This document shows, one piece after another, positions 1-9,643 of a stretch of 64,000 nt of DNA. The notes under the pieces are model-generated. The model had not been told where the DNA came from. It saw only the letters and a list, made by a program, of their open reading frames with translations, and did no database searches. The stretch's first letter is position 1, and each line of letters begins with the position of its first letter. Source of the DNA: JAOPZW01 sp963789015 (GTDB lineage Bacteria; Actinomycetota; Thermoleophilia; Solirubrobacterales; Solirubrobacteraceae); assembly GCA_963789015.1 (NCBI GenBank), contig CAWBIU010000004.1:124001-188000 (forward strand), given 5' to 3'. The translations under genes and the position numbers were made by a program.

Positions 1-176
1 CGGCGCCGGCGACGACGACCACGCCGGCGGCCACGACCTCCGCTCCGGTCACCACGCAGCCGGTGCAGACCGCCCCGGCCCAGACCACACCCACCCAGGC
101 CGCGCCCACGGCGACCGCCCCGGCGCCGGCCACGGTCACCCCCGCCGGCGGTGCGACGGCTCCGCAGGGCGGCTGA
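1..176 (+). CDS. C-terminal tail of an unidentified division-cluster protein (FtsL position), partial
   Basis: Only the last 57 or so codons are present, read in the frame that ends at TGA 174-176. The visible part is a low-complexity tail of Pro, Ala, Thr and Gln with no predicted fold, ending in APQGG. Its stop overlaps the ftsI start (TGATG), so the two are translationally coupled. In actinobacterial dcw clusters the gene just before ftsI is usually the small membrane protein FtsL, so this may be an FtsL-like protein. That rests on position alone because the membrane segment and coiled coil would lie outside the window. The tail resembles the tail of FtsQ further down. Confidence 0.6.
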   Translation, partial: APATTTTPAATTSAPVTTQPVQTAPAQTTPTQAAPTATAPAPATVTPAGGATAPQGG

Positions 177-1840
177 TGGCGACGCTCGAGCGGCGCATCG
201 GGCTGCTCTTCGCGGGCTTCCTCGTCCTGCTCCTGCTCGCCGGCGGCCGCGCGCTCTGGCTCGGCGGGGTCAAGGGCGCCTCGCTGTCCAGCGCCGCCGC
301 CTCCCAGCAGGTCACCGACACCAAGCTGCCCGCCGAGCGCGGCACGATCGTCGACCGCAAGGGGATCGAGCTCGCCGTCTCCGAGCCCGCGGCCGACGTC
401 AGCGCCACGCCCTACCTCATCCGCGACCCGATCAGGGTCGCCCGGCGCCTGGCCCCGATCCTCGACACGACGCCCGAGAAGCTCGTCCAGAAGCTCGCCC
501 GCAAGGACACCGGCTTCGTCTACCTCGCGCGCGACCTGCCCGCCGACAAGGTCGCCCGGATCCACGAGCTCGACCTCACCGGGGTCGACCTCGAGCCCGG
601 CCACCTGCGCTTCTACCCGCGCCAGTTCCTGGCCTCGCAGGTGCTCGGCTCGGTCGGCACCGACGGCCGCGGCCTGTCGGGCATCGAGTACGCGCACAAC
701 GGGATCCTCCGGGGCACCGACGGCGAGCGGCGCCTGGTCAAGGACGCGCTCGGGCAGTCGATCAACGTCCGCGACCCCAAGCCCGCCAAGGCGGGGGCGC
801 GTGTCGAGCTGTCGATCGACTCGGCGATCCAGGACCGCGTCGAGAAGGTGCTCGCCGACGTGGGCCAGACCTACTCGCCCAAGGGCGCGACGGCGATCGT
901 CATGGACCCGCGCACGAGCGAGATCCTCGCGCTCGCCAACTGGCCGCGGGTCGACGCCAACACGCCGTGGGAGGCGCCGCCCTACGCCACGCAGGACCGC
1001 GCCGTCGGCTTCACCTACGAGCCGGGTTCGACGTTCAAGTCGGTCACCGTCGCGGGCGCCCTGGAGGACGGCACGGTCACGCCGGACACGCCGTTCAACC
1101 TGCCGCCGCAGATCCAGGTCGCCGACCGGACGATCGGCGAGTCGCACCCGCGCGGCTACGAGACGCTCTCGACCTCGCAGATCCTCGCCCAGTCCAGCAA
1201 CGTCGGGGCGATCAAGGTCGGCCTGAAGATGGGCGCGCGGCGCTTCGACAAGTGGGTGCGGCGCTTCGGCTTCGGCTCGCCGACGAAGGTCGACCTGCCC
1301 GGTGAGGAGCGCGGCCTCGTGCTCAAGCCCTCGGAGTACTCGGGCTCGTCGATGGGCAACCTGCCGATCGGCCAGGGCATCTCGGTCACGCCGATGCAGA
1401 TGGCCACCGCCTACGCCGCGATCGCCAACGGCGGCACGCTGCGGCCGCCGCACATCGTGCGCCGCATCGACGGCGAGCGCGCCCCGGCGGCACAGGGGCA
1501 TCGCGTGATCTCCGAGAGCACCTCGCGCCAGCTGCGGACGATGCTCGAGGGCGCCTTCGCCCCCGGCGGCACGGCGAGCGAGGTCTCGATCCCCGGCTAC
1601 AAGCTCGCGGGCAAGACGGGCACGGCGAACAAGATCGACCCCAAGACGGGCGAGTACTCCAAGGAGAGCTACATCGCCTCGTTCATGGGCTTCGCCCCGG
1701 CGCTCGACCCGAGGCTGCTCGTCGCCGTCGTCGTGGACGAGCCGCACGGCGCGATCTACGGCGGCCAGGTCGCCGCGCCGGCCTTCGGCCAGATCACGTC
1801 GTTCGCGCTGTCCTACCTGCGGATCCCGCCCGAGGGGTAG
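176..1840 (+). CDS. ftsI: Peptidoglycan transpeptidase FtsI (PBP3, class B penicillin-binding protein)
   Basis: Septal transpeptidase that cross-links peptidoglycan at the division site with FtsW as partner glycosyltransferase. The 554-residue protein has one N-terminal membrane anchor (about residues 7-29), then the non-catalytic dimerisation domain with RGTIVDRKG (55-63). The transpeptidase domain has all three penicillin-binding motifs: STFK (285-288, catalytic Ser285), SSN (340-342) and KTGT (480-483). Length is normal for the family. The ATG overlaps the preceding stop by one base. murE follows after 56 bases with its own likely promoter. Confidence 0.95.
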   Translation: MATLERRIGLLFAGFLVLLLLAGGRALWLGGVKGASLSSAAASQQVTDTKLPAERGTIVDRKGIELAVSEPAADVSATPYLIRDPIRVARRLAPILDTTPEKLVQKLARKDTGFVYLARDLPADKVARIHELDLTGVDLEPGHLRFYPRQFLASQVLGSVGTDGRGLSGIEYAHNGILRGTDGERRLVKDALGQSINVRDPKPAKAGARVELSIDSAIQDRVEKVLADVGQTYSPKGATAIVMDPRTSEILALANWPRVDANTPWEAPPYATQDRAVGFTYEPGSTFKSVTVAGALEDGTVTPDTPFNLPPQIQVADRTIGESHPRGYETLSTSQILAQSSNVGAIKVGLKMGARRFDKWVRRFGFGSPTKVDLPGEERGLVLKPSEYSGSSMGNLPIGQGISVTPMQMATAYAAIANGGTLRPPHIVRRIDGERAPAAQGHRVISESTSRQLRTMLEGAFAPGGTASEVSIPGYKLAGKTGTANKIDPKTGEYSKESYIASFMGFAPALDPRLLVAVVVDEPHGAIYGGQVAAPAFGQITSFALSYLRIPPEG

Positions 1841-1882
1841 ATGGTCGGCGTCTGCGCACCGGGGCATCGCCTGGCCCGCGCG

Positions 1883-1888
1883 TACACT
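1883..1888 (+). promoter_or_regulatory. Candidate -10 element of murE
   Basis: TACACT lies 8 bases before the murE ATG at 1897. Transcription would begin at or next to the start codon, giving a leaderless mRNA. No ribosome-binding site is visible. Confidence 0.5.
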
Positions 1889-1896
1889 GCCCGCAG

Positions 1897-3318
1897 ATGA
1901 CGCTCCGCGAGCTCCTGGGAGACGCGGCGCGGGACCTTCCGCCGGTCGAGGTGACCGCGCTCGCCTACGACAACCGGCTCGTCGCCCCGGGCACGCTGTT
2001 CTTCTGCGTCCCCGGGTTCACGCGCGACGGGCACGACTTCGCGCCGGACGCGGTCGCCCGCGGCGCGGCGGCGCTCGTGGTCCAGCGGCCGCTCGGCCTC
2101 GGCGTGCCCGAGGTCCTCGTCGACGACGTCCGCGCCGCCATGGCGCCGGCCGCCGCGCGCCTGAACGGCGATCCCACCGCGCGCCTGAAGGCGATCGGGA
2201 TCACCGGCACGAACGGCAAGACGACCTCGGCCTTCCTCGTCCGCGGCCTGCTCGAGGCGGCGGGCCGGCGGACCGGCCTGCTCGGCACCGTGACCGCGTT
2301 CGTCGCCGGCCAGGAGCGCCCGATGGTGCGCACCACCCCCGAGGCCATCGACCTGCAGCAGACGTTCGCCGAGATGCTCGCCGGCGGCGACGAGGCCGTG
2401 GTCATGGAGGTCTCCTCGCACGCCCTCGCCCTGCACCGCGCCGACGCGATCCACTGGGCGGTGGGCGTCTTCACGAACCTCACCCAGGACCACCTCGACT
2501 TCCATCCGACGATGGAGGACTACTTCCTGGCCAAGCGGCGCCTGTTCGAGAACGGCCCCGAGGTGGCGGTGATCAACGTCGACGACCCCTACGGCGCGCG
2601 CCTGGCCGCCGATCTGCCCGGCGCGATCCGCGTCGGGATCGACGCGCCCGACGCCGCCCTGCGCGCGACCCACATCGTCTCCGACGCCACCGGCTCGACG
2701 TTCCGCGCCGGCGGGCTCGAGCTGCGCTCGCCGCTGCCCGGGCGCTTCAACGTCCTCAACGTGCTCGGCGCCGTCGCGGCGGTGCGCGCGCTCGGCGTCG
2801 ACGACGCGACGATCGCCGAGGCGCTGACCCACGCCGTGCGCGTGCCCGGGCGCTTCGAGCCCGTCGAAGAGGGCCAGCCGTTCGCGCTGCTCGTCGACTA
2901 CGCGCACACGCCCGACTCGCTCGAAGCGGTCCTGCGCGCCGCGCGGCCGCTGGCCGCCGGCCGCGTGATCGTCGTCTTCGGCGCCGGCGGCGACCGCGAT
3001 CGCGCCAAGCGCCCCCTCATGGGACGCGTCGCCCGCGAGGGCTCCGACGTCGCGATCGTCACCTCGGACAACCCGCGCAGCGAGGACCCCGAGGCGATCA
3101 TCGCGGCGATCGTCGAGGGCAGCGGACCCGATGTCGAGGTCATCCCAGACCGCCGCGAGGCGATCGCCCACGCGGTCGCCCTGGCCGAGGAGGGCGACGT
3201 GGTGATCGTCGCGGGCAAGGGGCACGAGCAGGGCCAGGAGTTCGCCGACGGCCTCGTGCTGCCCTTCGACGACGTCACCGTCGCCCGGGAGGCGCTGCGT
3301 GCGCGACTGGTCGCCTGA
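1897..3318 (+). CDS. murE: UDP-MurNAc-tripeptide synthetase MurE (meso-diaminopimelate-adding)
   Basis: Cytoplasmic ATP-dependent ligase that adds the third stem residue to UDP-MurNAc-L-Ala-D-Glu. The 473-residue protein has the Mur ligase P-loop GTNGKT (104-109), a central domain with the MEVSSHAL segment, and the C-terminal motif DNPR near residue 390. DNPR with Arg is the known signature of meso-DAP specificity (lysine enzymes differ here), so the cell wall is predicted to be DAP-type. Its 3' end overlaps murF by 20 bases. A TANNNT box 8 bases before the ATG suggests independent leaderless transcription within the cluster. Confidence 0.96.
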   Translation: MTLRELLGDAARDLPPVEVTALAYDNRLVAPGTLFFCVPGFTRDGHDFAPDAVARGAAALVVQRPLGLGVPEVLVDDVRAAMAPAAARLNGDPTARLKAIGITGTNGKTTSAFLVRGLLEAAGRRTGLLGTVTAFVAGQERPMVRTTPEAIDLQQTFAEMLAGGDEAVVMEVSSHALALHRADAIHWAVGVFTNLTQDHLDFHPTMEDYFLAKRRLFENGPEVAVINVDDPYGARLAADLPGAIRVGIDAPDAALRATHIVSDATGSTFRAGGLELRSPLPGRFNVLNVLGAVAAVRALGVDDATIAEALTHAVRVPGRFEPVEEGQPFALLVDYAHTPDSLEAVLRAARPLAAGRVIVVFGAGGDRDRAKRPLMGRVAREGSDVAIVTSDNPRSEDPEAIIAAIVEGSGPDVEVIPDRREAIAHAVALAEEGDVVIVAGKGHEQGQEFADGLVLPFDDVTVAREALRARLVA

Positions 3319-4597
3319 GGGCGTCGCCGAGGCCGCCGGCGCGCGCCTTGTCGCCCCCGCACCGCATTCGGGTGGGCCCGGGCGGGTCGTCATCGACTCG
3401 CGCGAGGCCGGCCCCGGCGACCTGTTCGTCGGCCTGAACGGCGGCAACGTCGACGGCGGGCGCTTCGCCCCGCAGGCGCTCGCCGCGGGCGCGTGGGGCG
3501 TGCTCGTCGCGCCCGGCCACGCCGACGCGGCGCGCTGCGCGCAGCCGGGCACGCTGCTGGCCGCCGACGACCCGCTGGCCGCCCTCGGCCGGCTGGCCAC
3601 CGCGTGGCGCCGGCGCCTCGGGGCGCGGGTCATCGGCGTCACCGGTTCGACGGGCAAGACCTCGACGAAGGACCTGCTCGCCGGGATGCTCGCGCCGCAC
3701 CGGCGCGTCGTGGCCACGGCGCAGAACCTGAACACGGAGATCGGGCTGCCGCTCACCGTGCTCGGCGCCCCGCCCGGCACCGAGGTGCTGGTGCTCGAGA
3801 TGGCGATGCGCGGCCCCGGCCAGATCGCCGAGCTGGCGGCGATCGCCGAGCCCGACGTGGGCGTGATCGTCAACGTCGGGCCCGTCCACCTCGAGCTGCT
3901 CGGAAGCGTGGAGGCTGTCGCCGCGGCCAAGGCGGAGCTCATCGCCGGCCTGCGGCCGGGCGGCACCGCGGTGATCCCGCACGGCGAGGCGCTGCTCGAT
4001 CCGCACCGCCGCGACGACGTGGAGACCGTCACCTTCGGCCCCGGCGGTGACGTGGCCGAGCTCCCGGCCGGCCTGTCGCTGCCCTTCACGTCGGCCCACA
4101 TGCGCCTCAACGCGCTCGCCGCGCTGGCCGCCGCGCGTGCCGTCGGGGTGCAGCCCGAGGGCGAGGTCCACGTCGCGTTGTCGAGCCTCCGCGGGCAGCG
4201 GATCGAGCTCGGACGCGGAATCGTCGTCGTCAACGACTGCTACAACGCGAACCCGATGTCGATGCGCGCCGCACTCGACGACCTCGCCGTGTCCGCCCCC
4301 GGGCGGCGCGTCGCCGTGCTCGGCGACATGCGCGAGCTCGGCGCCGACGAACGCCACTGGCACCGCGAGATCGGCGCGCACGCGCGTGCCGCCGGCGTCG
4401 ACCTGCTCGTCACCGTCGGCCCGCTGGCGCGCGACATGGCCGACGGCTTCGGCGGCGCCACCGAGCAGGCCGAGGACGCCCGGGCCGCGGCCGCGCTCGT
4501 CCCCGGTCTGCTGCGCGACGGCGACACCGTGCTCGTCAAGGCCTCCCGCGGCGTCGGACTCGAGGTCGTCACCCAGGCGCTGGAGACGACGAGCTAG
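3299..4597 (+). CDS. murF: UDP-MurNAc-tripeptide--D-Ala-D-Ala ligase MurF
   Basis: Adds D-Ala-D-Ala to complete the UDP-MurNAc-pentapeptide in the cytoplasm. The 432-residue protein has the P-loop GVTGSTGKTSTK near residue 117 and the C-terminal domain segments VVVNDCYNANPMSM and LGDMRELG, typical of MurF. The GTG start at 3299 lies inside the end of murE (20-base overlap), which implies translational coupling. The stop TAG directly abuts the mraY ATG with no spacer. It is slightly shorter than the common 450 residues but no domain is missing. Confidence 0.95.
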   Translation: MRDWSPEGVAEAAGARLVAPAPHSGGPGRVVIDSREAGPGDLFVGLNGGNVDGGRFAPQALAAGAWGVLVAPGHADAARCAQPGTLLAADDPLAALGRLATAWRRRLGARVIGVTGSTGKTSTKDLLAGMLAPHRRVVATAQNLNTEIGLPLTVLGAPPGTEVLVLEMAMRGPGQIAELAAIAEPDVGVIVNVGPVHLELLGSVEAVAAAKAELIAGLRPGGTAVIPHGEALLDPHRRDDVETVTFGPGGDVAELPAGLSLPFTSAHMRLNALAALAAARAVGVQPEGEVHVALSSLRGQRIELGRGIVVVNDCYNANPMSMRAALDDLAVSAPGRRVAVLGDMRELGADERHWHREIGAHARAAGVDLLVTVGPLARDMADGFGGATEQAEDARAAAALVPGLLRDGDTVLVKASRGVGLEVVTQALETTS

Positions 4598-5566
4598 ATG
4601 GGCGAGATCCTCATCGCGGGGATGGCCTCCCTGCTCATATGCATCTTCCTGTCGCCGAGCTTCATCCGGTTCCTGCGCAACCGCGAGTTCGGCCAGTTCA
4701 TCCGCGAGGAGGGGCCCGAGGGCCACCACGAGAAGGCGGGCACGCCCACGATGGGCGGGATCATCATCTTCGCCGCCGTCTCGATCCCGTTCCTGATCCT
4801 CAGCGACTACGACTGGCGCTCGGTCGGGGTCTACGGGGCGGCGATGGCGTGCGCGCTGCTCGGCTTCGCCGACGACTACACGAAGATCGTCAAGCGCCGC
4901 TCGCTCGGCCTGCGCGCGCGCACGAAGCTGCTCGTGACGATCGCCATCTCGCTCGGCCTGTGGTGGATGGCGACCGGCCCGGCCGAGATCAACGACACGA
5001 TGCGCCTGCGCTCGCTCGACATCACGATCGACCTCGGCGTCTTCTACCCGCTGCTCATCTACCTCGTGGTCGCGGGAACGACGAGCGCGGTCAACCTCAC
5101 CGACGGCCTCGACGGCCTGGCCGGCGGCTGCGCGGCGATCGTCGGGCTCGCCTACATCGGGATCACCTTCATCACCCGCGGCCAGGCCGACCTGGCGCTG
5201 CTCGCGGGCTGCCTCGTGGGGGCGTGCGTCGGCTTCCTGTGGTTCAACGCCTTCCCGGCGACGATCTTCATGGGGGACACCGGCTCCCTCGGGCTCGGCG
5301 GGGCGATCGCCGGCTTCGCGGTCATGACGAAGACCGAGGAGCTGCTCATCGTCCTCGGCGGGATCTTCGTGCTCGAGGCGCTCAGCGTCCTGCTGCAGGT
5401 CTTCTCCTTCCAGACCTTCCGCAAGCGCATCTTCCTGATGGCCCCGATCCACCACCACTTCGAGATCCTCGGCTGGTCGGAGACGAAGATCATCCTGCGC
5501 TTCTGGATCGTCGCGGCGATCTGCGCGGCGATCGGGTTCACCGTCTACCAGCAGACGGTCACGTGA
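4598..5566 (+). CDS. mraY: Phospho-MurNAc-pentapeptide transferase MraY
   Basis: Integral membrane enzyme that moves phospho-MurNAc-pentapeptide onto undecaprenyl phosphate to make lipid I. The 322-residue polytopic protein shows the family signatures FADDYTK (catalytic Asp pair), NLTDGLDGLAGG, FMGDTGSLGLGG and the histidine motif APIHHHFE. The start codon follows the murF stop immediately, and its stop overlaps the murD GTG (GTGA). It lies in the middle of the murE-murF-mraY-murD run and is surely co-transcribed with it. Confidence 0.96.
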   Translation: MGEILIAGMASLLICIFLSPSFIRFLRNREFGQFIREEGPEGHHEKAGTPTMGGIIIFAAVSIPFLILSDYDWRSVGVYGAAMACALLGFADDYTKIVKRRSLGLRARTKLLVTIAISLGLWWMATGPAEINDTMRLRSLDITIDLGVFYPLLIYLVVAGTTSAVNLTDGLDGLAGGCAAIVGLAYIGITFITRGQADLALLAGCLVGACVGFLWFNAFPATIFMGDTGSLGLGGAIAGFAVMTKTEELLIVLGGIFVLEALSVLLQVFSFQTFRKRIFLMAPIHHHFEILGWSETKIILRFWIVAAICAAIGFTVYQQTVT

Positions 5567-6864
5567 GCGCGGTGCGGCCGCCGCTGCCCGGCGGCCCGTA
5601 CCTCGTCGTCGGGCTCGCCCGCTCGGGGCTTGCGGCCATGGAGCTGCTGCGCGCCCGCGGCGAGGAGGCGGTCGGCAGCGATCGCAAGCTCGGCAGCGAC
5701 GGGATCGTCGAGCTCGAGCACGCCCGCGCCGTGGTCAAGTCGCCCGGCGTGCCCGCCGAGGCCCCGGTGATCGCGCTGGCCCGCGAGCGCGGGATCCCCG
5801 TGCTCGGCGAGGTCGAGCTCGCCTGGCGGCTGATGCCCAACGAGTTCATCGCCGTCACGGGCACGAACGGCAAGACGACGACGACCGAGCTGATCGGCCA
5901 CATCCACCGCGAGGCGGGCCTGCCCGTGGCCGTGGCCGGCAACGTCGGCACGGCGCTGAGCTCGTTCGTCGACGCGCTCGCGCCCGACGCCGTCGTCGTC
6001 TGCGAGGTGTCCTCGTTCCAGCTCGAGGACACGTCCGCGTTCGCCCCCGAGGGCGCGGTGCTGCTCAACGTCGCGCCCGACCACCTCGACCGCCACGGCA
6101 CGTTCGAGGCCTACCGCGCGGCGAAGCTGCGCGTGTTCGCCAACCAGGGCAACGACGACGTCGCCGTCGCGCCGCTCGGCCTCGGCGTCGAGGACCTCGG
6201 CGGCTGCGCGCGGCGCGTGTGCTTCGGCGCCGGGCCCGAGGCCGAGCTGTCCGACCGCGCCGGGCGTCTGTGGTGGGTCGACGAGCCGCTCGTCGCCCAC
6301 GAGGAGATCCGCCTGCGCGGCGCGCACAACCGCCTCAACGCGATGGCCGCGGCGGCGATCTGCCTGGCCCGCGGGGTCGACGCCGACGCGGTGCGCGAGG
6401 GCCTGCGCACGTTCGCGGGCGTCGAGCACCGCCTCGAGGAGGTCGTCACGGCGGGCGGCGTGCTCTACGTCAACGACTCGAAGGCCACGAACGTCGACTC
6501 GACGCTCGTGGCGCTCGAGAGCTTCGACGCCCCGGTGCACCTGATCCTCGGCGGGCGCGGGAAGGGGCAGGACTTCGCGCCCCTGCGCGAGCCCGTGCGC
6601 CGGCGCTGCGCCGGGGTGTACCTGATCGGCGAGGCGGCGCCCGGGCTGGCCGACGTCGTCGGCGGCGAGCCGTGCGGCGACCTCGAGCACGCCGTCGCCG
6701 CCGCGCGAGCCGCGGCGCGCCCGGGGGAGGTCGTCCTGCTCTCGCCCGCGTGCGCGAGCTTCGACCAGTTCGAGGACTACGAGGCGCGCGGGCGCGCCTT
6801 CAAGGACCTCGCTCAGGCGGGCTCGGACAGCTCGACCAGGTTGCCGTCGGGGTCGCGCACGTAG
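5563..6864 (+). CDS. murD: UDP-MurNAc-L-alanine--D-glutamate ligase MurD
   Basis: Adds D-glutamate to UDP-MurNAc-L-Ala. The 433-residue protein has an N-terminal Rossmann-like domain (LVVGLARSG), the P-loop VTGTNGKTTTTEL near residue 103, the segments CEVSSFQLE and NVAPDHLDRHG, and the C-terminal region with VNDSKATN and SPACASFDQF. The GTG start overlaps the mraY stop by four bases. The last 52 bases overlap, tail to tail, with the minus-strand VOC gene, so the final dozen or so residues are in non-conserved sequence and the native C-terminus could differ slightly. Confidence 0.94.
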   Translation: MSAVRPPLPGGPYLVVGLARSGLAAMELLRARGEEAVGSDRKLGSDGIVELEHARAVVKSPGVPAEAPVIALARERGIPVLGEVELAWRLMPNEFIAVTGTNGKTTTTELIGHIHREAGLPVAVAGNVGTALSSFVDALAPDAVVVCEVSSFQLEDTSAFAPEGAVLLNVAPDHLDRHGTFEAYRAAKLRVFANQGNDDVAVAPLGLGVEDLGGCARRVCFGAGPEAELSDRAGRLWWVDEPLVAHEEIRLRGAHNRLNAMAAAAICLARGVDADAVREGLRTFAGVEHRLEEVVTAGGVLYVNDSKATNVDSTLVALESFDAPVHLILGGRGKGQDFAPLREPVRRRCAGVYLIGEAAPGLADVVGGEPCGDLEHAVAAARAAARPGEVVLLSPACASFDQFEDYEARGRAFKDLAQAGSDSSTRLPSGSRT

Positions 6865-7190
6865 AGCGAGCGCAGCGGCCCCTCGGCGCCCGTGCGCTCC
6901 ACGGGTCCGAGCTCGACGGCGATCCCCGCCGCCTCGAGCTCGGCGCGGACGTCGTCGAGCGCGCCGTCGACGAGCAGGCAGAGGTCGCCCGAGCCGGGCA
7001 CCGGCTGCCGCGCGTGCGGCTGGAACTCGGCGCCCGCCCGGTGCAGGTTGATCTTCTGGGCGCCGAAGCGCAGCGCCAGGCGGCCGTCGCCGAACGCCTC
7101 GCGGCGCATGCCGATGTGCTCGTAGAAGGCGACGGTGGCCTCGGGGTCGGCGACGGTGAGGACGAGGTGGTCGAGCGCCCGGATCCGCAC
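6813..7190 (-). CDS. VOC (glyoxalase/dioxygenase) superfamily protein
   Basis: A 125-residue single-domain protein of the vicinal oxygen chelate fold. It opens with the typical LDHLVLTVAD strand and closes with YVRDPDGNLVELSE, which supplies the usual metal-ligand His and Glu positions. Members include glyoxalase I, antibiotic-binding proteins and many of unknown substrate; nothing here identifies the substrate. It is read against the dcw cluster, overlapping the end of murD. The GTG start at 7190 has TAGCCT six bases upstream on the minus strand and no ribosome-binding site, so it probably has its own leaderless promoter. Confidence 0.85.
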   Translation of the reverse strand: MRIRALDHLVLTVADPEATVAFYEHIGMRREAFGDGRLALRFGAQKINLHRAGAEFQPHARQPVPGSGDLCLLVDGALDDVRAELEAAGIAVELGPVERTGAEGPLRSLYVRDPDGNLVELSEPA

Positions 7191-7196
7191 GCGGCA

Positions 7197-7202
7197 AGGC
7201 TA
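7197..7202 (-). promoter_or_regulatory. Candidate -10 element of the VOC gene
   Basis: On the minus strand this reads TAGCCT, six bases before the GTG start at 7190. Leaderless arrangement. Confidence 0.45.
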
Positions 7203-7260
7203 GTCGGCGCGGGGACCGCGGGGGCAGGAATGCGCGGGGCCCGCGGCGAAGGGGTGCCCG

Positions 7261-8499
<1,239 letters not shown>

Positions 8500-9426
8500 G
8501 GGCGCTCAGGTCGTCTTCGTCGGCGGCGAGCGCGCCGAGCGCACGCTCGTCCCGCAGGCCGGCTACCCGCTCGAGACGATCTCCGTCGAGGGGCTGAGCC
8601 GCACCAACCCGCTCAAGGCCGCACGCGCGGCGGGCAAGGCCGCGCTCGCCGTCGGCGTCGCCGCGCGCCTGCTGCGCCGCCTGCGCCCGGACGCGGTGCT
8701 CGGCGGGGGCGGCTACGTGGCCGGGCCGGTCGGCCTCGCCGCCACCGCCCTGCGCATCCCGCTCGTGCTCACCGAGGCCGACAGCCACCTCGGGCTGACC
8801 AACCGGATGCTCGCGGCGGCGGCCCGCCGCGTGTGCCTCGCGTTCCCGATCGCAGGGCCGCACGGGGGACCGCTACCTCGTCACCGGGCGACCGGTGCCG
8901 CCGCCGGCCACCGATCGCGCTGCCGCGCGCGAGCGCTTCGGCCTCGCCGCGGACGACACTGCGTGCTGGTGTTCGGCGGGTCGCTCGGCGCGCGCTCGAT
9001 CAACGAGGCGGCGATCGAGGGCCTGGCCGGCGCGCCCTACCGCGTGCTGCACGCGGCCGGCACGCGCGACGGCGCGGCGCTGCAGGCGCGCGCCCCGGGC
9101 GGCGGCTACGACCTGCGCGAGTACATCGATCGCTTCGGCGAGGCCCTGCTGGCCAGCGACCTGTGCGTGGCCCGCGCGGGCGGCTCGATCTTCGAGATCG
9201 CGGCCCACGGGCGGCCGGCGATCCTCGTGCCCTATCCGCACGCCGCGGGCGACCACCAGGCGGGCAACGCGCGCTGGATGGCCGACGCGGGCGCCGCCGT
9301 CGTCGTCCCCGACGAGGAGCTGACGCCGGCGCGGCTGCGCGCCGAGGTCGACGGGCTGCTCGCCGACCCCGAGCGGCTCGCCGCGATGGGGCGGGCCTCG
9401 GCGGCGCTCGCGCGCCCCGACGCGGC

Positions 9427-9579
9427 TCAGCGGATCGCGGCGGAGCTGCTCGCGGCGGCGGGCGCGTGATCCGCGCCGGCGGGCGCGTCGGCGCGGGCGC
9501 TGGCAGCGCCGAGGGCGAGCGCGCCGATCACGACGATCAACGTCGGCAGTGCGCGCCAGGTGTTCCGTCGAACGGGCAC
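9427..9579 (-). CDS. Possible small exported peptide, antisense to the murG end
   Basis: A 50-residue frame starting at GTG 9579 and stopping inside the 3' end of murG on the opposite strand. The sequence has a positively charged start (PVRRNTWR), a hydrophobic stretch (LPTLIVVIGALALGAA) and an SARADA cleavage-like site, then an Ala-rich tail, as in a short secreted or membrane peptide. No clear ribosome-binding site is visible. It fills part of the murG-murC gap. It is not a recognised family and could be a chance frame in G+C-rich DNA. Confidence 0.3.
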   Translation of the reverse strand: MPVRRNTWRALPTLIVVIGALALGAASARADAPAGADHAPAAASSSAAIR

Positions 9580-9643
9580 ATCATGTGTAACGCGGGTCGG
9601 CGGCGAAGGTTGCGGCCGTGCCCGGGCTGCTAGACCTCGGGCC

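Noticed and set aside
1813..4233. Long minus-strand open frame of 806 codons across murE and murF
   Set aside because: G+C-rich coding DNA produces long antisense frames; its composition is Arg/Ala/Ser without motifs and it covers proven genes on the plus strand.
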